Below are positions 11,638 through 19,662 of a DNA stretch of 64,000 nucleotides, one piece after another (within the stretch, counting starts at the first letter, position 1; each line of letters opens with the position of its first letter). The stretch is from NCBI GenBank assembly GCA_018268915.1, contig JAFDVQ010000005.1, positions 1-64,000 on the forward strand, read 5' to 3'. The translations under genes and the position numbers were made by a program. The notes under the pieces are model-generated. The model searched no databases. It was not told the origin of the DNA and was given only the letters and a program-made list of their open reading frames with translations. Source of the DNA: Acidobacteriota bacterium (lineage in GTDB: Bacteria; Acidobacteriota; Terriglobia; Terriglobales; Acidobacteriaceae).

Positions 11638-12051
11638 ATGGACATCCTCGCCGAAGCGCTGATCGCCTTCGCAACCCTCATCGCCTCATCCCTGGCTGCA
11701 CTGGTTTCCCTCGCGATTCCGCGGCTTCGCCCGTTCTCCCTTGCGATCTTGATCACGCCTCCCGCCGCCGTCTCCCTCTACTACATCTGCGGACTCATTC
11801 CCAACACGAGCATGGCGTGCGGGCCAGACATGATGTGGGGCAATTGCTCCAGCGCTCGCGCCGAAATCACGGGCTGGGCCATCTGGCTTGTCTGCTCGCT
11901 CTGTGCCATCGCCGTCGGTTTCTGGGGCCAGCGCTTCCTTCAGCGCACCCTCAGAGTCTGCTTCAACTCCAGCCCTATGAGCATCTACCGCAACCGCCCC
12001 CGCTGGAGCCGAGTCGCCTCCTACAACCCTGAACCCACAAACGACTTGTAG
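11638..12051 (+). CDS. Small multi-pass membrane protein, unknown
   Basis: 137 aa. Three hydrophobic segments are visible: about 5-28 (ALIAFATLIASSLAALVSLA), 33-52 (PFSLAILITPPAAVSLYYI) and 79-97 (GWAIWLVCSLCAIAVGFWG). A Cys-containing loop (MACGPDMMWGNCSS) lies between the last two. The tail is basic and probably cytoplasmic. TAGGAG about 8 nt before ATG 11638 supports the start. I do not recognise a family. It is on the same strand as pgk and tpiA, but repeats on both sides suggest it may be a later insertion into the glycolytic run. Confidence 0.65.
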   Translation: MDILAEALIAFATLIASSLAALVSLAIPRLRPFSLAILITPPAAVSLYYICGLIPNTSMACGPDMMWGNCSSARAEITGWAIWLVCSLCAIAVGFWGQRFLQRTLRVCFNSSPMSIYRNRPRWSRVASYNPEPTNDL

Positions 12052-12092
12052 GTGTCTCCGGCCCCAACAGCCGTAACAATCCTTCCTCGACC

Positions 12093-12150
12093 AGTCCCTA
12101 ATCCCTACGTCCCTAGTCCCTAACTTCCTGTTCCGTGTTCTGTTCCTAAG
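12093..12150. repeat. Degenerate TCCCTA tandem repeat, copy 1
   Basis: TCCCTAATCCCTACGTCCCT and further TCCCTA/TTCCTG units recur every 6-9 nt from 12093 to about 12150. Similar tracts are at 12563-12602 and 50547-50580. Confidence 0.7.
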
Positions 12151-12214
12151 GAGTGCTCCTCATCACTTCTCTGCCCCGCTGACGAGCCCATAATCCTCTA
12201 TCGGTAAAGAGCTT

Positions 12215-12247
12215 CCGCTGCCGCACTACGGCAAGCGGTCCCTTTTT
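12215..12247 (+). terminator. Stem-loop plus T-run, terminator or attenuator
   Basis: Arms CCGCTGCCG (12215-12223) and CGGCAAGCGG (12229-12238, one bulged A) enclose loop CACTA and are followed by TCCCTTTTT. It ends 11 nt before the ATG of the next gene, so it either ends transcription from 11638 or attenuates entry into 12259. Confidence 0.6.
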
Positions 12248-12258
12248 CCAGGTACTCA

Positions 12259-12534
12259 ATGGCACGCAACGTACTGGTTGTTGTCGGTGCAGCACTTCTC
12301 TCCATTGGTGGAATGGGCATCGTCGGAGGCCTTGTTTGGCTTACGGCTACACACCTTCAGGGAACATTCCCATACATCCTCGACACACGTGCCGAATCGC
12401 TACTCTACTTCCTCCCGGCCCTGCTGCTCACCATCGCAATCATCGGCGCCTGCTTTGTCGCTAGCGCCCTCGCGCTCCCCACAAAAGAGGAACGGATCCC
12501 GCGTCCCCTGCGCCTCACTCACCACCGCGCCTAG
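12259..12534 (+). CDS. Small two-helix membrane protein, unknown
   Basis: 91 aa with two hydrophobic helices, about 5-29 (VLVVVGAALLSIGGMGIVGG) and 47-70 (LLYFLPALLLTIAIIGACFV), and a short basic tail. AGG lies 6 nt before ATG 12259. No family recognised. It sits between a terminator-like hairpin and a TCCCTA repeat, 137 bp before tpiA. Clear membrane topology and a ribosome site make it more likely real than not. Confidence 0.55.
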   Translation: MARNVLVVVGAALLSIGGMGIVGGLVWLTATHLQGTFPYILDTRAESLLYFLPALLLTIAIIGACFVASALALPTKEERIPRPLRLTHHRA

Positions 12535-12562
12535 CCGGCGCTCAACGCCAGACAGCAGGTCC

Positions 12563-12602
12563 GGTCCCTTACCTTGGTCCCGTCCCTAAGTCCCTATTCC
12601 CT
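12563..12602. repeat. Degenerate TCCCTA tandem repeat, copy 2
   Basis: GTCCCTTACCTTGGTCCCGT is followed by CCCTAAGTCCCTATTCCCTC, in the same orientation as copy 1. It lies 70 bp before tpiA. Confidence 0.65.
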
Positions 12603-12671
12603 CACGAGTGTCTTCCATCACCCAGTCCCCGTTTTCCCTCCGATAAAATCAACCTGAGGACTCCACACAAC

Positions 12672-13424
12672 ATGCCACGTAAGAAACTCATTGCTGCCAA
12701 CTGGAAGATGTACAAGACTCCTTCCGAGGCAAAGGCCTTTGTCGATGCATTCTTGCCCCTCGTTGCCGGACATACCCGTGACGAGATTGCCCTCTTCCCG
12801 TCTCCCGCTCTCCTCCCCACCGTCATCGAAGCCGCCAAGGGCTCCAACGTGGCCATCGGAGCGCAGAACATCTACTTCGTCGAAGAAGGCGCCTTCACTG
12901 GCGAGACCTCGATCCTTCAACTAAAAGCCGCCGGCGGAACCCACACCCTCATCGGGCACTCTGAACGCCGCCAGTACTTCGGCGAAACCGACGAGATAGT
13001 GAATAAAAAGCTCCAGACCGCGCTAAAGCTCGGCATCATCCCCGTGGTCTGCATTGGAGAAGTCCTCGCCGAACGCGAAGCCGGCCAGACCGAGCAAGTT
13101 CTGAAGACGCAAGTCACCGGAGCCTTTGCTGGCATTACGCCCGAAGCCGCCGCTCCCATCGTCATCGCCTACGAGCCTGTCTGGGCCATCGGCACCGGCA
13201 AGACCGCGACGCCCGAAATGGCCGTAGAAGCCCACAAGATCGTGCGCGCCGAAGTCGTCAAGCTCCTCGGCAGCGAGGTGGCCTCGAAGATGCGCATCCT
13301 CTACGGCGGAAGCGTCAAGCCCGACAACGCCACTGCCCTTTGCGGCCAGGAAGAGATCGACGGCGCACTCGTCGGCGGCGCCAGCCTCAAGCCCGACTCC
13401 TTCACCGCTATCGTCAAGTACTAG
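12672..13424 (+). CDS. tpiA: Triosephosphate isomerase
   Basis: Interconverts dihydroxyacetone phosphate and glyceraldehyde 3-phosphate. 250 aa, a complete TIM barrel. Catalytic residues are visible: Asn and Lys in LIAANWKMYKT, the electrophilic His in HTLIGHSERRQYFGETDE, and the base Glu in IVIAYEPVWAIGTGKTATPE. The phosphate loop ILYGGSVKPDNA is also present. ATG 12672 is preceded by GAGG at a slightly long spacing (about 12 nt). secG, a frequent neighbour of tpiA, is not here. Followed by a hairpin repeat. Confidence 0.98.
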   Translation: MPRKKLIAANWKMYKTPSEAKAFVDAFLPLVAGHTRDEIALFPSPALLPTVIEAAKGSNVAIGAQNIYFVEEGAFTGETSILQLKAAGGTHTLIGHSERRQYFGETDEIVNKKLQTALKLGIIPVVCIGEVLAEREAGQTEQVLKTQVTGAFAGITPEAAAPIVIAYEPVWAIGTGKTATPEMAVEAHKIVRAEVVKLLGSEVASKMRILYGGSVKPDNATALCGQEEIDGALVGGASLKPDSFTAIVKY

Positions 13425-13438
13425 CCACACGACAAAGC

Positions 13439-13474
13439 GGGTGCCCCAGGTCTTGATTTTGAGACCTGGGATAC
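13439..13474. repeat. GGGTGCCCC hairpin repeat, copy 2 (after tpiA)
   Basis: Same head as the copy after pgk. The stem 13445-13454 / 13461-13470 is nearly perfect (one G-T pair) with loop GATTTT. It starts 15 nt past the tpiA stop. Confidence 0.8.
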
Positions 13475-13589
13475 GTCACTGATGTGGGTGTCTGTGACCC
13501 ATTCATCGCACAGTCTCATCGTGCAATGAATTCGAAAGATTAAGTCTGAGATCACGAACCTTTTTCCGCCCCCCGCCGTATCATCTCTC

Positions 13590-14780
13590 ATGCCACAAAC
13601 AGCGGAAATCGAAATCACCACGTCCGCCCCGTCCAACAACACCCTCACAAACACCGCACCGCCTCGCGACCTCTACATCGACCGCCTTCGCACCGTCATG
13701 ACGGTGTTCGTAATCCTTCACCACACCGCCATCACCTACGGTGCGTCGGGCAGCTGGTTCTACAACGAACTCCATGTCTCCGGCGATCCTCAGAGCATCC
13801 TGCTGACGCTCTTCTGCGCCACCAATCAGGCCTACTTCATGGGCTTCTTCTTTCTTCTCGCCGGATACTTCACACCCGGCTCACTCGAGCGCAAGGGCTT
13901 CGGCCAGTTCATCGGCGACCGCTTTACGCGTCTTGGCATTCCGCTCCTCGCATTCATATTTATCCTCGGCCCGCTGACGGTTGCGATGGTTGCCGCCCAC
14001 GACGGCAAACCCTTCTGGAAGGCCTTCCCATATCTCTGGAATCACGCCATCATCATCAACGGACCTCTCTGGTTCGCACAGGCATTGCTGATCTTCTCCC
14101 TGGCCTATTGTGCCTGGCGCGCTGCATTCGGATCGCCGCTCTCATCGAACTCTCGCCTTTCTCGAGCGATACCGCTATATTCGCGCTGGCTGCTTAGCGC
14201 CATCCTCGTCGGCGCAGGCAGCCTCGCCATACGCCAGTTCGTTCCTACCGGTGTGAACATCATCGGCCTGCAACTCGGCTACTTCGCGCCCTACATCTTC
14301 CTCTTCGCCATCGGAATCGCCGCATGGCGCTACGATTGGCTTCGCCAGCTTGAGTGGAAACACGCACGCCCTTGGATCATCACGCTCATCGCAGCGTGGC
14401 CCGCGATGCCCGTCGCCATCGCGATTGCGATGCGTATATTCCCTCCAGGCAAAGCCAACTTCGGCGGCGGACACACATGGCCCGCCATCGTCTACGCATT
14501 CTGGGACCCATTCGTGTCCTGGGGACTCATCGCCGCGTGGCTGATCATCGCGCGCGCAACAATGAACAAGCCATCAGCACTCTGGTCGTGGCTCAATCGC
14601 CGCGCTTATGCGGTCTACATCATTCATCCGCCCGTGCTCGTCGGCGTCAGCCTATTGCTTCATTCATTCGCCGCGCCCGCGATTCTGAAATTCGTCATCA
14701 CCGGTACGCTCAGCTGCATCGCAACTTGGCTAATCGCAGATCCGCTCGTGCGCATTCCTGTCATTCGCCGCATCGTGTAA
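13590..14780 (+). CDS. Membrane acyltransferase, acyltransferase-3 family
   Basis: 396 aa with about ten hydrophobic segments. The family-defining opening YIDRLRTVMTVFVILHHTAI (about 30-49) carries the conserved Arg and the His pair. Members move acetyl or succinyl groups to sugars, lipids or glucans across the inner membrane. The N-terminal 28 residues are hydrophilic (Thr/Asn/Pro rich). No polysaccharide cluster surrounds it, so the acceptor cannot be inferred. No strong ribosome site is seen before ATG 13590. Confidence 0.82.
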   Translation: MPQTAEIEITTSAPSNNTLTNTAPPRDLYIDRLRTVMTVFVILHHTAITYGASGSWFYNELHVSGDPQSILLTLFCATNQAYFMGFFFLLAGYFTPGSLERKGFGQFIGDRFTRLGIPLLAFIFILGPLTVAMVAAHDGKPFWKAFPYLWNHAIIINGPLWFAQALLIFSLAYCAWRAAFGSPLSSNSRLSRAIPLYSRWLLSAILVGAGSLAIRQFVPTGVNIIGLQLGYFAPYIFLFAIGIAAWRYDWLRQLEWKHARPWIITLIAAWPAMPVAIAIAMRIFPPGKANFGGGHTWPAIVYAFWDPFVSWGLIAAWLIIARATMNKPSALWSWLNRRAYAVYIIHPPVLVGVSLLLHSFAAPAILKFVITGTLSCIATWLIADPLVRIPVIRRIV

Positions 14781-14882
14781 CAATAACTTCACTCCTGCGT
14801 GCGTCGCAATGCAGCCCCATGCGTCTCTGCATAGACAACTTGCCTCAAGCTGGATGCCATCTGACCTCCGAGGAGGATAGTT

Positions 14883-15230
14883 ATGGCAACGAAAAAGGCA
14901 GCCAAAAAGAAATCCAGCGGCAGTTCCAGAAGCGGAACTTCCCGCTCTCGCACAACGCGCGGCGCCGCTAAAAAGAGCACGCGTAGCAGCAGCGCGAAGA
15001 AAAGCACGCGCAGCTCATCGGCAAAGAAATCGAGTGCGAAGAAATCATCAAGCCGCAAGTACTCGCCATCTGCCGGCAAAGATGTTCAGCGGGAAATGCA
15101 CGCGATGAAACGCGGAAAACTGAAGTCAGGCCGGAGCGGAAAGAAAGTGACGAATCCGAAACAGGCCATCGCCATTGGCCTCTCCGAAGCGCGCCGTGAA
15201 GGCAAGAAGGTCCCTTCGAAGAAGAAATAG
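14883..15230 (+). CDS. Histone-like Lys/Ser/Arg-rich protein (DUF6496-type)
   Basis: 115 aa. Residues 1-60 are a disordered basic tail of AKK/SSS blocks, including an exact internal duplication (KKSTRSSSA twice). The C-terminal part, SAGKDVQREMHAMKRGKLKS followed by KQAIAIGLSEARREGKKVP, matches a small conserved bacterial domain that I recall as DUF6496. Composition resembles histone H1 tails, so nucleic-acid binding is a reasonable inference. GGAGGATAGTT precedes ATG 14883. It is a single gene, ending before a convergent hairpin. Confidence 0.85.
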   Translation: MATKKAAKKKSSGSSRSGTSRSRTTRGAAKKSTRSSSAKKSTRSSSAKKSSAKKSSSRKYSPSAGKDVQREMHAMKRGKLKSGRSGKKVTNPKQAIAIGLSEARREGKKVPSKKK

Positions 15231-15278
15231 TAGTGTGCGCTTCAAGATCACGCTCTGCCGCAATCTACTCAACCCAAT

Positions 15279-15311
15279 GCGGCCGATCCCGCTCTGACCT
15301 CGATCGGCCGC
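15279..15311. terminator. Convergent hairpin between histone-like and Rieske genes
   Basis: A perfect 9-bp GC-rich inverted repeat (15279-15287 / 15303-15311, 15-nt loop) lies between two convergent stop codons. No U-tract on either side, so termination is tentative. Confidence 0.45.
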
Positions 15312-15327
15312 TCGAGCCCGATCCTAT

Positions 15328-15636
15328 CTAGAGCTTCGCTCGCAGCTCTCCGTTTTCCACCCTCGCCTCCAGAACGTCGGCCTTCACTTCCGGATCCTCG
15401 TCTGTCGATCCAGTCTTCACATCAAACGCATAAGCGTGCCACGGGCAAACCAGTTTGCCACCCTCAATCGATCCCTCTCCCAGCGGCCCGCCCTCATGCG
15501 GACATGTCCCGTCCAGCACGCACACCGCGCCGTCCACATTCCCGACGCACAGCGCTCGCCCATCCACCACAAACTCCTTCACCTGGCTAGGTGATGGAAT
15601 CTCCGCCTGCGAACAGATCCTCACAAATTCTGCCAT
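15328..15636 (-). CDS. Rieske-type [2Fe-2S] ferredoxin
   Basis: 102 aa, soluble. The cluster ligands are in CPHEGGPLGEG (Cys-x-His) and CPWHAYAFDVKTG (Cys-x-x-His), 18 residues apart, typical of NirD/dioxygenase-ferredoxin Rieske domains. These carry electrons to oxygenases or reductases. No oxygenase, reductase or nitrite reductase gene is adjacent, so the partner is unknown. ATG 15636 has a GGAG-rich leader (GAGGAGATGGAGAG). Confidence 0.92.
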   Translation of the reverse strand: MAEFVRICSQAEIPSPSQVKEFVVDGRALCVGNVDGAVCVLDGTCPHEGGPLGEGSIEGGKLVCPWHAYAFDVKTGSTDEDPEVKADVLEARVENGELRAKL

Positions 15637-15744
15637 CTCTCCATCTCCTCACTGACAGCGTCTCACGTCACTCGACCAGCCCAATTAGCATAAACGTGTG
15701 CCGCCCTGCGAAAGCAAGGAGATGCCCGCAGCAGATAGAAAACG

Positions 15745-16695
15745 ATGAGCAAGTCCAAGCCGTTCGCGAAATCCCGCTCCGCACCGTCGTCGCAATCTCC
15801 GCAGCGTCGCACATCACCTGCCCAACCCGCCCCACCCACGATCTCCGGCATATGGCTTCTTAGCGGTCTCGGCCTCGCGCTCCTTGCAGCTGTCATCTGC
15901 GCCTGGGGAGCTCTATGCATACTCTTCTGGCAGGGCAGCTGGCAGTTGCTCTACCACCCAACCTCGGCAGTCACAAAAACTCCAGCCAACGTAAACCTTC
16001 CATTCGAGTCCGTCGGCTTCGCAACCAATGCGTCCGGTGAACCACAGCTCCGCGGCTGGTGGATCCCCGTCGCATCGCAGCCTCGCTTCACCGCCGTCTA
16101 TCTTCACTCCCAGACCGGCAATCTCGGCGACACCATCAATGATCTCCTGCCGTATCACGAGGCGGGCCTCAATATCTTCACCTTCGATTACCGCGGCTAC
16201 GGCCAAAGCCACTTCGAGCATCCAAGCGAAAAACGATGGCGCGAAGATGCCGAGTCAGCTCTGCGCTATCTCACCGAGACCCGCCACATACCGGCCGCGT
16301 CAATCATTCTCGTCGGCCAGTACCTCGGCGCAGACCTCGCACTTGAAATCGCTTCCGCACACCCCAATCTCGCCGGCGTCATTCTTGAACAACCCGACGA
16401 ACACCCCACAACAAGCATCTTCAATGATGCGCGCGCCCGCCTCGTTCCTGCGAAGCTGCTCGTCAGCGATCGCTGGGATACAAACTCCGCTGCATCCAAC
16501 CTGATCATTCCTTCGCTATGGATCTACTGGGCTCCGGCCGAGATGACGGCCCTGGAAGGTGAAGCTCCTCAGAGTTATCGAAATGTACCCGCGCGCAAAA
16601 CGATCGTTTGGCTCGGCAAATCGCTGGACGATGAGCAACAGCTCCGCAGTTCTCTCTCCGCATTTCTCGATCAATTACGGAAGCCCGCGAATTAG
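15745..16695 (+). CDS. Membrane-anchored alpha/beta-hydrolase-fold protein lacking the catalytic triad
   Basis: 316 aa. One transmembrane helix (about 34-60) follows a basic Ser/Pro-rich head, so the domain probably faces the periplasm. The fold is recognisable: FTFDYRGYGQSHFEHPSEKR is the usual strand-turn of ABHD-type hydrolases. The nucleophile elbow reads GQYLG, with Tyr193 (codon 16321-16323) where GxSxG needs Ser. The later acid loop is WAPAEMTALE and the His loop GKSLDDEQQL has no His. All three catalytic positions therefore look lost. It may be a pseudo-enzyme with a binding role. It faces rapZ, with 3 bp between stops. Confidence 0.82.
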   Translation: MSKSKPFAKSRSAPSSQSPQRRTSPAQPAPPTISGIWLLSGLGLALLAAVICAWGALCILFWQGSWQLLYHPTSAVTKTPANVNLPFESVGFATNASGEPQLRGWWIPVASQPRFTAVYLHSQTGNLGDTINDLLPYHEAGLNIFTFDYRGYGQSHFEHPSEKRWREDAESALRYLTETRHIPAASIILVGQYLGADLALEIASAHPNLAGVILEQPDEHPTTSIFNDARARLVPAKLLVSDRWDTNSAASNLIIPSLWIYWAPAEMTALEGEAPQSYRNVPARKTIVWLGKSLDDEQQLRSSLSAFLDQLRKPAN

Positions 16696-16698
16696 CCA

Positions 16699-17616
16699 CT
16701 ACCGCGGCATGTCGCGGTGCACTGCCTTGGCGACATATCCTGCCTTCGACAGCCGCCGCGCCATCTCCTCCGCCATCATCACGCTGCGATGCTGTCCGCC
16801 TGTGCAGCCAAATGCGATCGTCAGATAGCTCTTCCCTTCCTTAACGTAGTGCGGCATGAGGTAGAGCATCAGGTCCGTCACCTTGTCGAGGAACTCCCCT
16901 GTCTGCGGAAATCCCTTCACATAGCTCGCCACTCTCGGATCCAGTCCCGTCTTCTCCTTGAACTCGGGTACAAAGTGGGGATTCGGCAGAAACCTCACAT
17001 CAAACACCAGGTCCGCATCCAGCGGCACCCCGTTCTTGAATCCAAAACTCAAGCACGACACCAGAAGTCTTTCCGTCTGATCTCCGTGCCCGAATCTCTT
17101 CAGGATTTCTTCCCGCAGCTCATGCACATTGAATCGCGATGTATCGATTTGCGTATCCGCCACGTTGCGAACAGTGTCCAGCATCTGTCGCTCTTCCACG
17201 ATGGACCGCGACACGCTTTCCGATCGGCGCAATGGATGCGGCCTTCGCGTCTCTGAATACCGCCGTACCAGCACCGGATCCTGCGCATCCAGAAAAACCA
17301 CTCGCGTCGGCAGTACTCGCTTCACGTGCTTGATGATCTCCGGAAGTCGGTCCAGAGCCTGCCCTTCCCGCACATCCACCACGATCGCAGCACAATCGAT
17401 CTCTTTCGATTTTGCGACCAGCCCTGCAAACTCCTGCATCAACTCCAGCGGCAGATTATCGACAGCCTGATAACCAAGATCCTCAAACGCCTTCAGAGCC
17501 GAGGCTTTCCCGGCCCCGGATATCCCGGTGAGAATGATCAGTTCTTTTCCGGATGCTTTTGCTGACTTGCCGGCAAGGGCGCGGGGGCGCACACCGGTCT
17601 TGGACTGCTTGGGCAT
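16699..17616 (-). CDS. rapZ: RNase adapter / nucleotide-binding protein RapZ
   Basis: 305 aa. In Enterobacteria RapZ guides RNase E to the sRNA GlmZ and so controls GlmS; outside that group its role is less clear. Visible: P-loop GISGAGKASALKAFEDLGYQ followed by AVDNLPLELM, a second nucleotide motif DVRE, and the C-terminal RNA-binding domain with SFGFKNGVPLDADLVFDVRF and CTGGQHRSVMMAEEM. The Walker A reads GKA rather than GKS. It sits 79 bp behind hpf on the same strand, echoing the common rpoN-hpf-rapZ neighbourhood, although rpoN here is 12 kb away. Confidence 0.94.
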   Translation of the reverse strand: MPKQSKTGVRPRALAGKSAKASGKELIILTGISGAGKASALKAFEDLGYQAVDNLPLELMQEFAGLVAKSKEIDCAAIVVDVREGQALDRLPEIIKHVKRVLPTRVVFLDAQDPVLVRRYSETRRPHPLRRSESVSRSIVEERQMLDTVRNVADTQIDTSRFNVHELREEILKRFGHGDQTERLLVSCLSFGFKNGVPLDADLVFDVRFLPNPHFVPEFKEKTGLDPRVASYVKGFPQTGEFLDKVTDLMLYLMPHYVKEGKSYLTIAFGCTGGQHRSVMMAEEMARRLSKAGYVAKAVHRDMPR

Positions 17617-17695
17617 GCGCCCATCCTAGCATCCTCAATCAACGGCAAACATCAGCAAACAAAAACAGCGTCACCGCAGTAACGCTGCTTTCGTC

Positions 17696-18322
17696 TTATG
17701 GAACTTCTACAAGCTCCATCTGCCCATCGCGCCTGCGGTGAAGCACATAAAGGTCGCCGGCTCGATTCCTGAAGATCAGCAGGTCCTTATCGCGAAATTC
17801 CGCGTCCTTTACCGCCTCTTCAATTGTCATGGGCTTTACGGAGATCGCCTCAGCGCTGGCGAGAACATGAGGCTCGACAAATGCGGTACTCGCGGGAAAG
17901 GAATGCACCGGAATCGCAGTCTTCACCTTTGCCCGCGTCAGCTTTCCGTTCTCATGCACTCCTTCGGGCTGCGCACCGCGCTTTGCCGGAACCACCGGTG
18001 GTGCCGTCAGCACTTTGTCCAGTTTCGGCATGCGCTTCCTTTCGTACTGCCTGTCGCGATATTTCAGCGCCTGATTCTCCGCGTGCTGAATCGCAATGCG
18101 CAGGGCCGCCTCCAGCGTGTCGGCTTTCCCCGCTGCCTCAATTGTCTGCACCCGCGCCTTGATCGTCAGCTCGGCGATTTGCAGATGCCGCTGCGCGCGA
18201 AACACAACGCTCGCGCGCGCTCCCTTGCCAAGAATGCGGGATATCCGTTCCAGGCCCTCTTCGGCCAGCGAACGCAACCCCCTCGGTACGCTAACTTGTC
18301 TCGCGGTGAACTCCACTTCCAT
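17696..18322 (-). CDS. hpf: Ribosome hibernation promoting factor, long form
   Basis: 208 aa. The N-terminal S30AE domain (MEVEFTARQVSVPRGLRSLA to about residue 100) binds the 30S decoding centre. The C-terminal domain (KPMTIEEAVKDAEFRDKDLL to the end) is the dimerisation module that makes 100S ribosomes. A Lys/Pro-rich linker joins them. ATG 18322 is chosen over an upstream codon at 18337 because GGAGG lies 6 nt before it and homology starts there. Likely co-transcribed with rapZ. Confidence 0.93.
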   Translation of the reverse strand: MEVEFTARQVSVPRGLRSLAEEGLERISRILGKGARASVVFRAQRHLQIAELTIKARVQTIEAAGKADTLEAALRIAIQHAENQALKYRDRQYERKRMPKLDKVLTAPPVVPAKRGAQPEGVHENGKLTRAKVKTAIPVHSFPASTAFVEPHVLASAEAISVKPMTIEEAVKDAEFRDKDLLIFRNRAGDLYVLHRRRDGQMELVEVP

Positions 18323-18386
18323 GGTCAGCCTCCGCACTTTTCTTCTCCGGCGTTTTAGTCACCGCCAGAGAACCTCGGATTTTAAC

Positions 18387-18412
18387 GCATTCCGCCTTGG
18401 GGCGGAAAATGC
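18387..18412 (-). terminator. Weak terminator-like hairpin behind the YihY gene
   Basis: GCATTCCGCC and GGCGGAAAATGC pair around loop TTGG with a 2-nt bulge. Leftward, TTAAAATCC follows. It lies between yihY and hpf. Confidence 0.45.
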
Positions 18413-18463
18413 CTTAATCCGACTGTGTTGGAGATTGTACGACTTCCCAATGAAGTGCGATCC

Positions 18464-19519
18464 TCAGCCCCGCGGTGCCGACGCCACAGCCTGAGCATGG
18501 ACGCCAGTCGACCCGCTGTCGTGCAGTTCCAGGCTTCGCTCAGCGGCGGCCGCCTCAATCTGGCTGTTTACCTCTGCACCAATCAGCAGCATCAATCCCG
18601 TGATGTAGAACCACATCAGCAGAATCACCACGGCTCCCAGCGACCCATAGGTAACGCTGTACGAATTGAAGTAGTGCAGATAGATTCTGAAGCCTAGCGA
18701 AGCCAGCATCCAGCCGACAATCCCAATCACCGCTCCCGGAGTGATCCAATGCCACCGCATGTTGCAGTCCGGAGCCCAGTAATAAAGAACTGCAAATGTT
18801 AGGGCCAGCAGAAGCGCTGCAAGAGCCCAGCTCACCAGCCGCACAGATACGATCCCCGCCATGCGCAGAATCGTGTCATGCACCTGCACGCCAATCAGGT
18901 GCGAAAGGTAATCTCCACCGAGCATCGAACCCAACCCGAGTGACACCATGATGATCAGCAAGATCGTCAGCCCGATCGCCTGCAGTCTTGCCATCAGGTA
19001 CGATCGCCTGTCCTCAATGTTGTAGACCGCGTTCAGCGTCTCCTGGATCGCCGTGACTCCCACCGACGCCGACCAGATCGCCGCAACCAGCCCGAACGTT
19101 ACTTTTCCCGATGTCGCGGAAGTCGTCGTCTCATTAAACGTCTTCAATACCGCGCCCATCGCCGACGTTGGAATCACGATGGCAAGGTGTCCGAGTAGCT
19201 GCCCATAAAATGACTGGGCAGACCGCGCCACAAGCCCCAGGATGGAACTCGCACAAATCAGGGTTGGGAACAATGCGAATAAGAAGTAAAAGCCCAACTC
19301 CGCAGCCCACCCGAACACCCGATCCTCGAATAGGCCTCGCCATACTCGCTTTGCAACCCTGTTATATGGAATGTCCCGAAGACTCCAGAAAGAGGTTATC
19401 GGCTTCCGGAAAACGGTCTCCCAGATGCGTCGCTCATGACGCGGCAATGTCTTATCCAGCTTCGGCACGGAATCGGAAACGTGTTCAGCAGAATCGGAGA
19501 GGTGTTCAGCAGAGCCCAT
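18464..19519 (-). CDS. YihY/BrkB-family inner membrane protein
   Basis: 351 aa. About six transmembrane helices follow a 75-residue hydrophilic head. Family motifs are AAELGFYFLFALFPTLIC (about 92-109), FGLVAAIWSASVGVTAIQ and a late GAVVILLMWFYITGLMLLIG. The family is widespread. It was once called RNase BN, which is now considered wrong, and its transport role is unproven. The head contains a short duplicated motif (AEHLSDS, AEHVSDS). Position before hpf-rapZ on the same strand may be coincidental. Confidence 0.9.
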   Translation of the reverse strand: MGSAEHLSDSAEHVSDSVPKLDKTLPRHERRIWETVFRKPITSFWSLRDIPYNRVAKRVWRGLFEDRVFGWAAELGFYFLFALFPTLICASSILGLVARSAQSFYGQLLGHLAIVIPTSAMGAVLKTFNETTTSATSGKVTFGLVAAIWSASVGVTAIQETLNAVYNIEDRRSYLMARLQAIGLTILLIIMVSLGLGSMLGGDYLSHLIGVQVHDTILRMAGIVSVRLVSWALAALLLALTFAVLYYWAPDCNMRWHWITPGAVIGIVGWMLASLGFRIYLHYFNSYSVTYGSLGAVVILLMWFYITGLMLLIGAEVNSQIEAAAAERSLELHDSGSTGVHAQAVASAPRG

Positions 19520-19662
19520 GGCGGTTTGCCCCCAACTACAACAAGCCTTAGATGCTGCGTTCCAAGTACCCGGTTAACTCTGATTCATATCCGTCTCGAG
19601 GCCACGATTCCCGTCCAATCCCTTGAGCAAACACCTACATACCACCTGCATCCAAACTCCCG

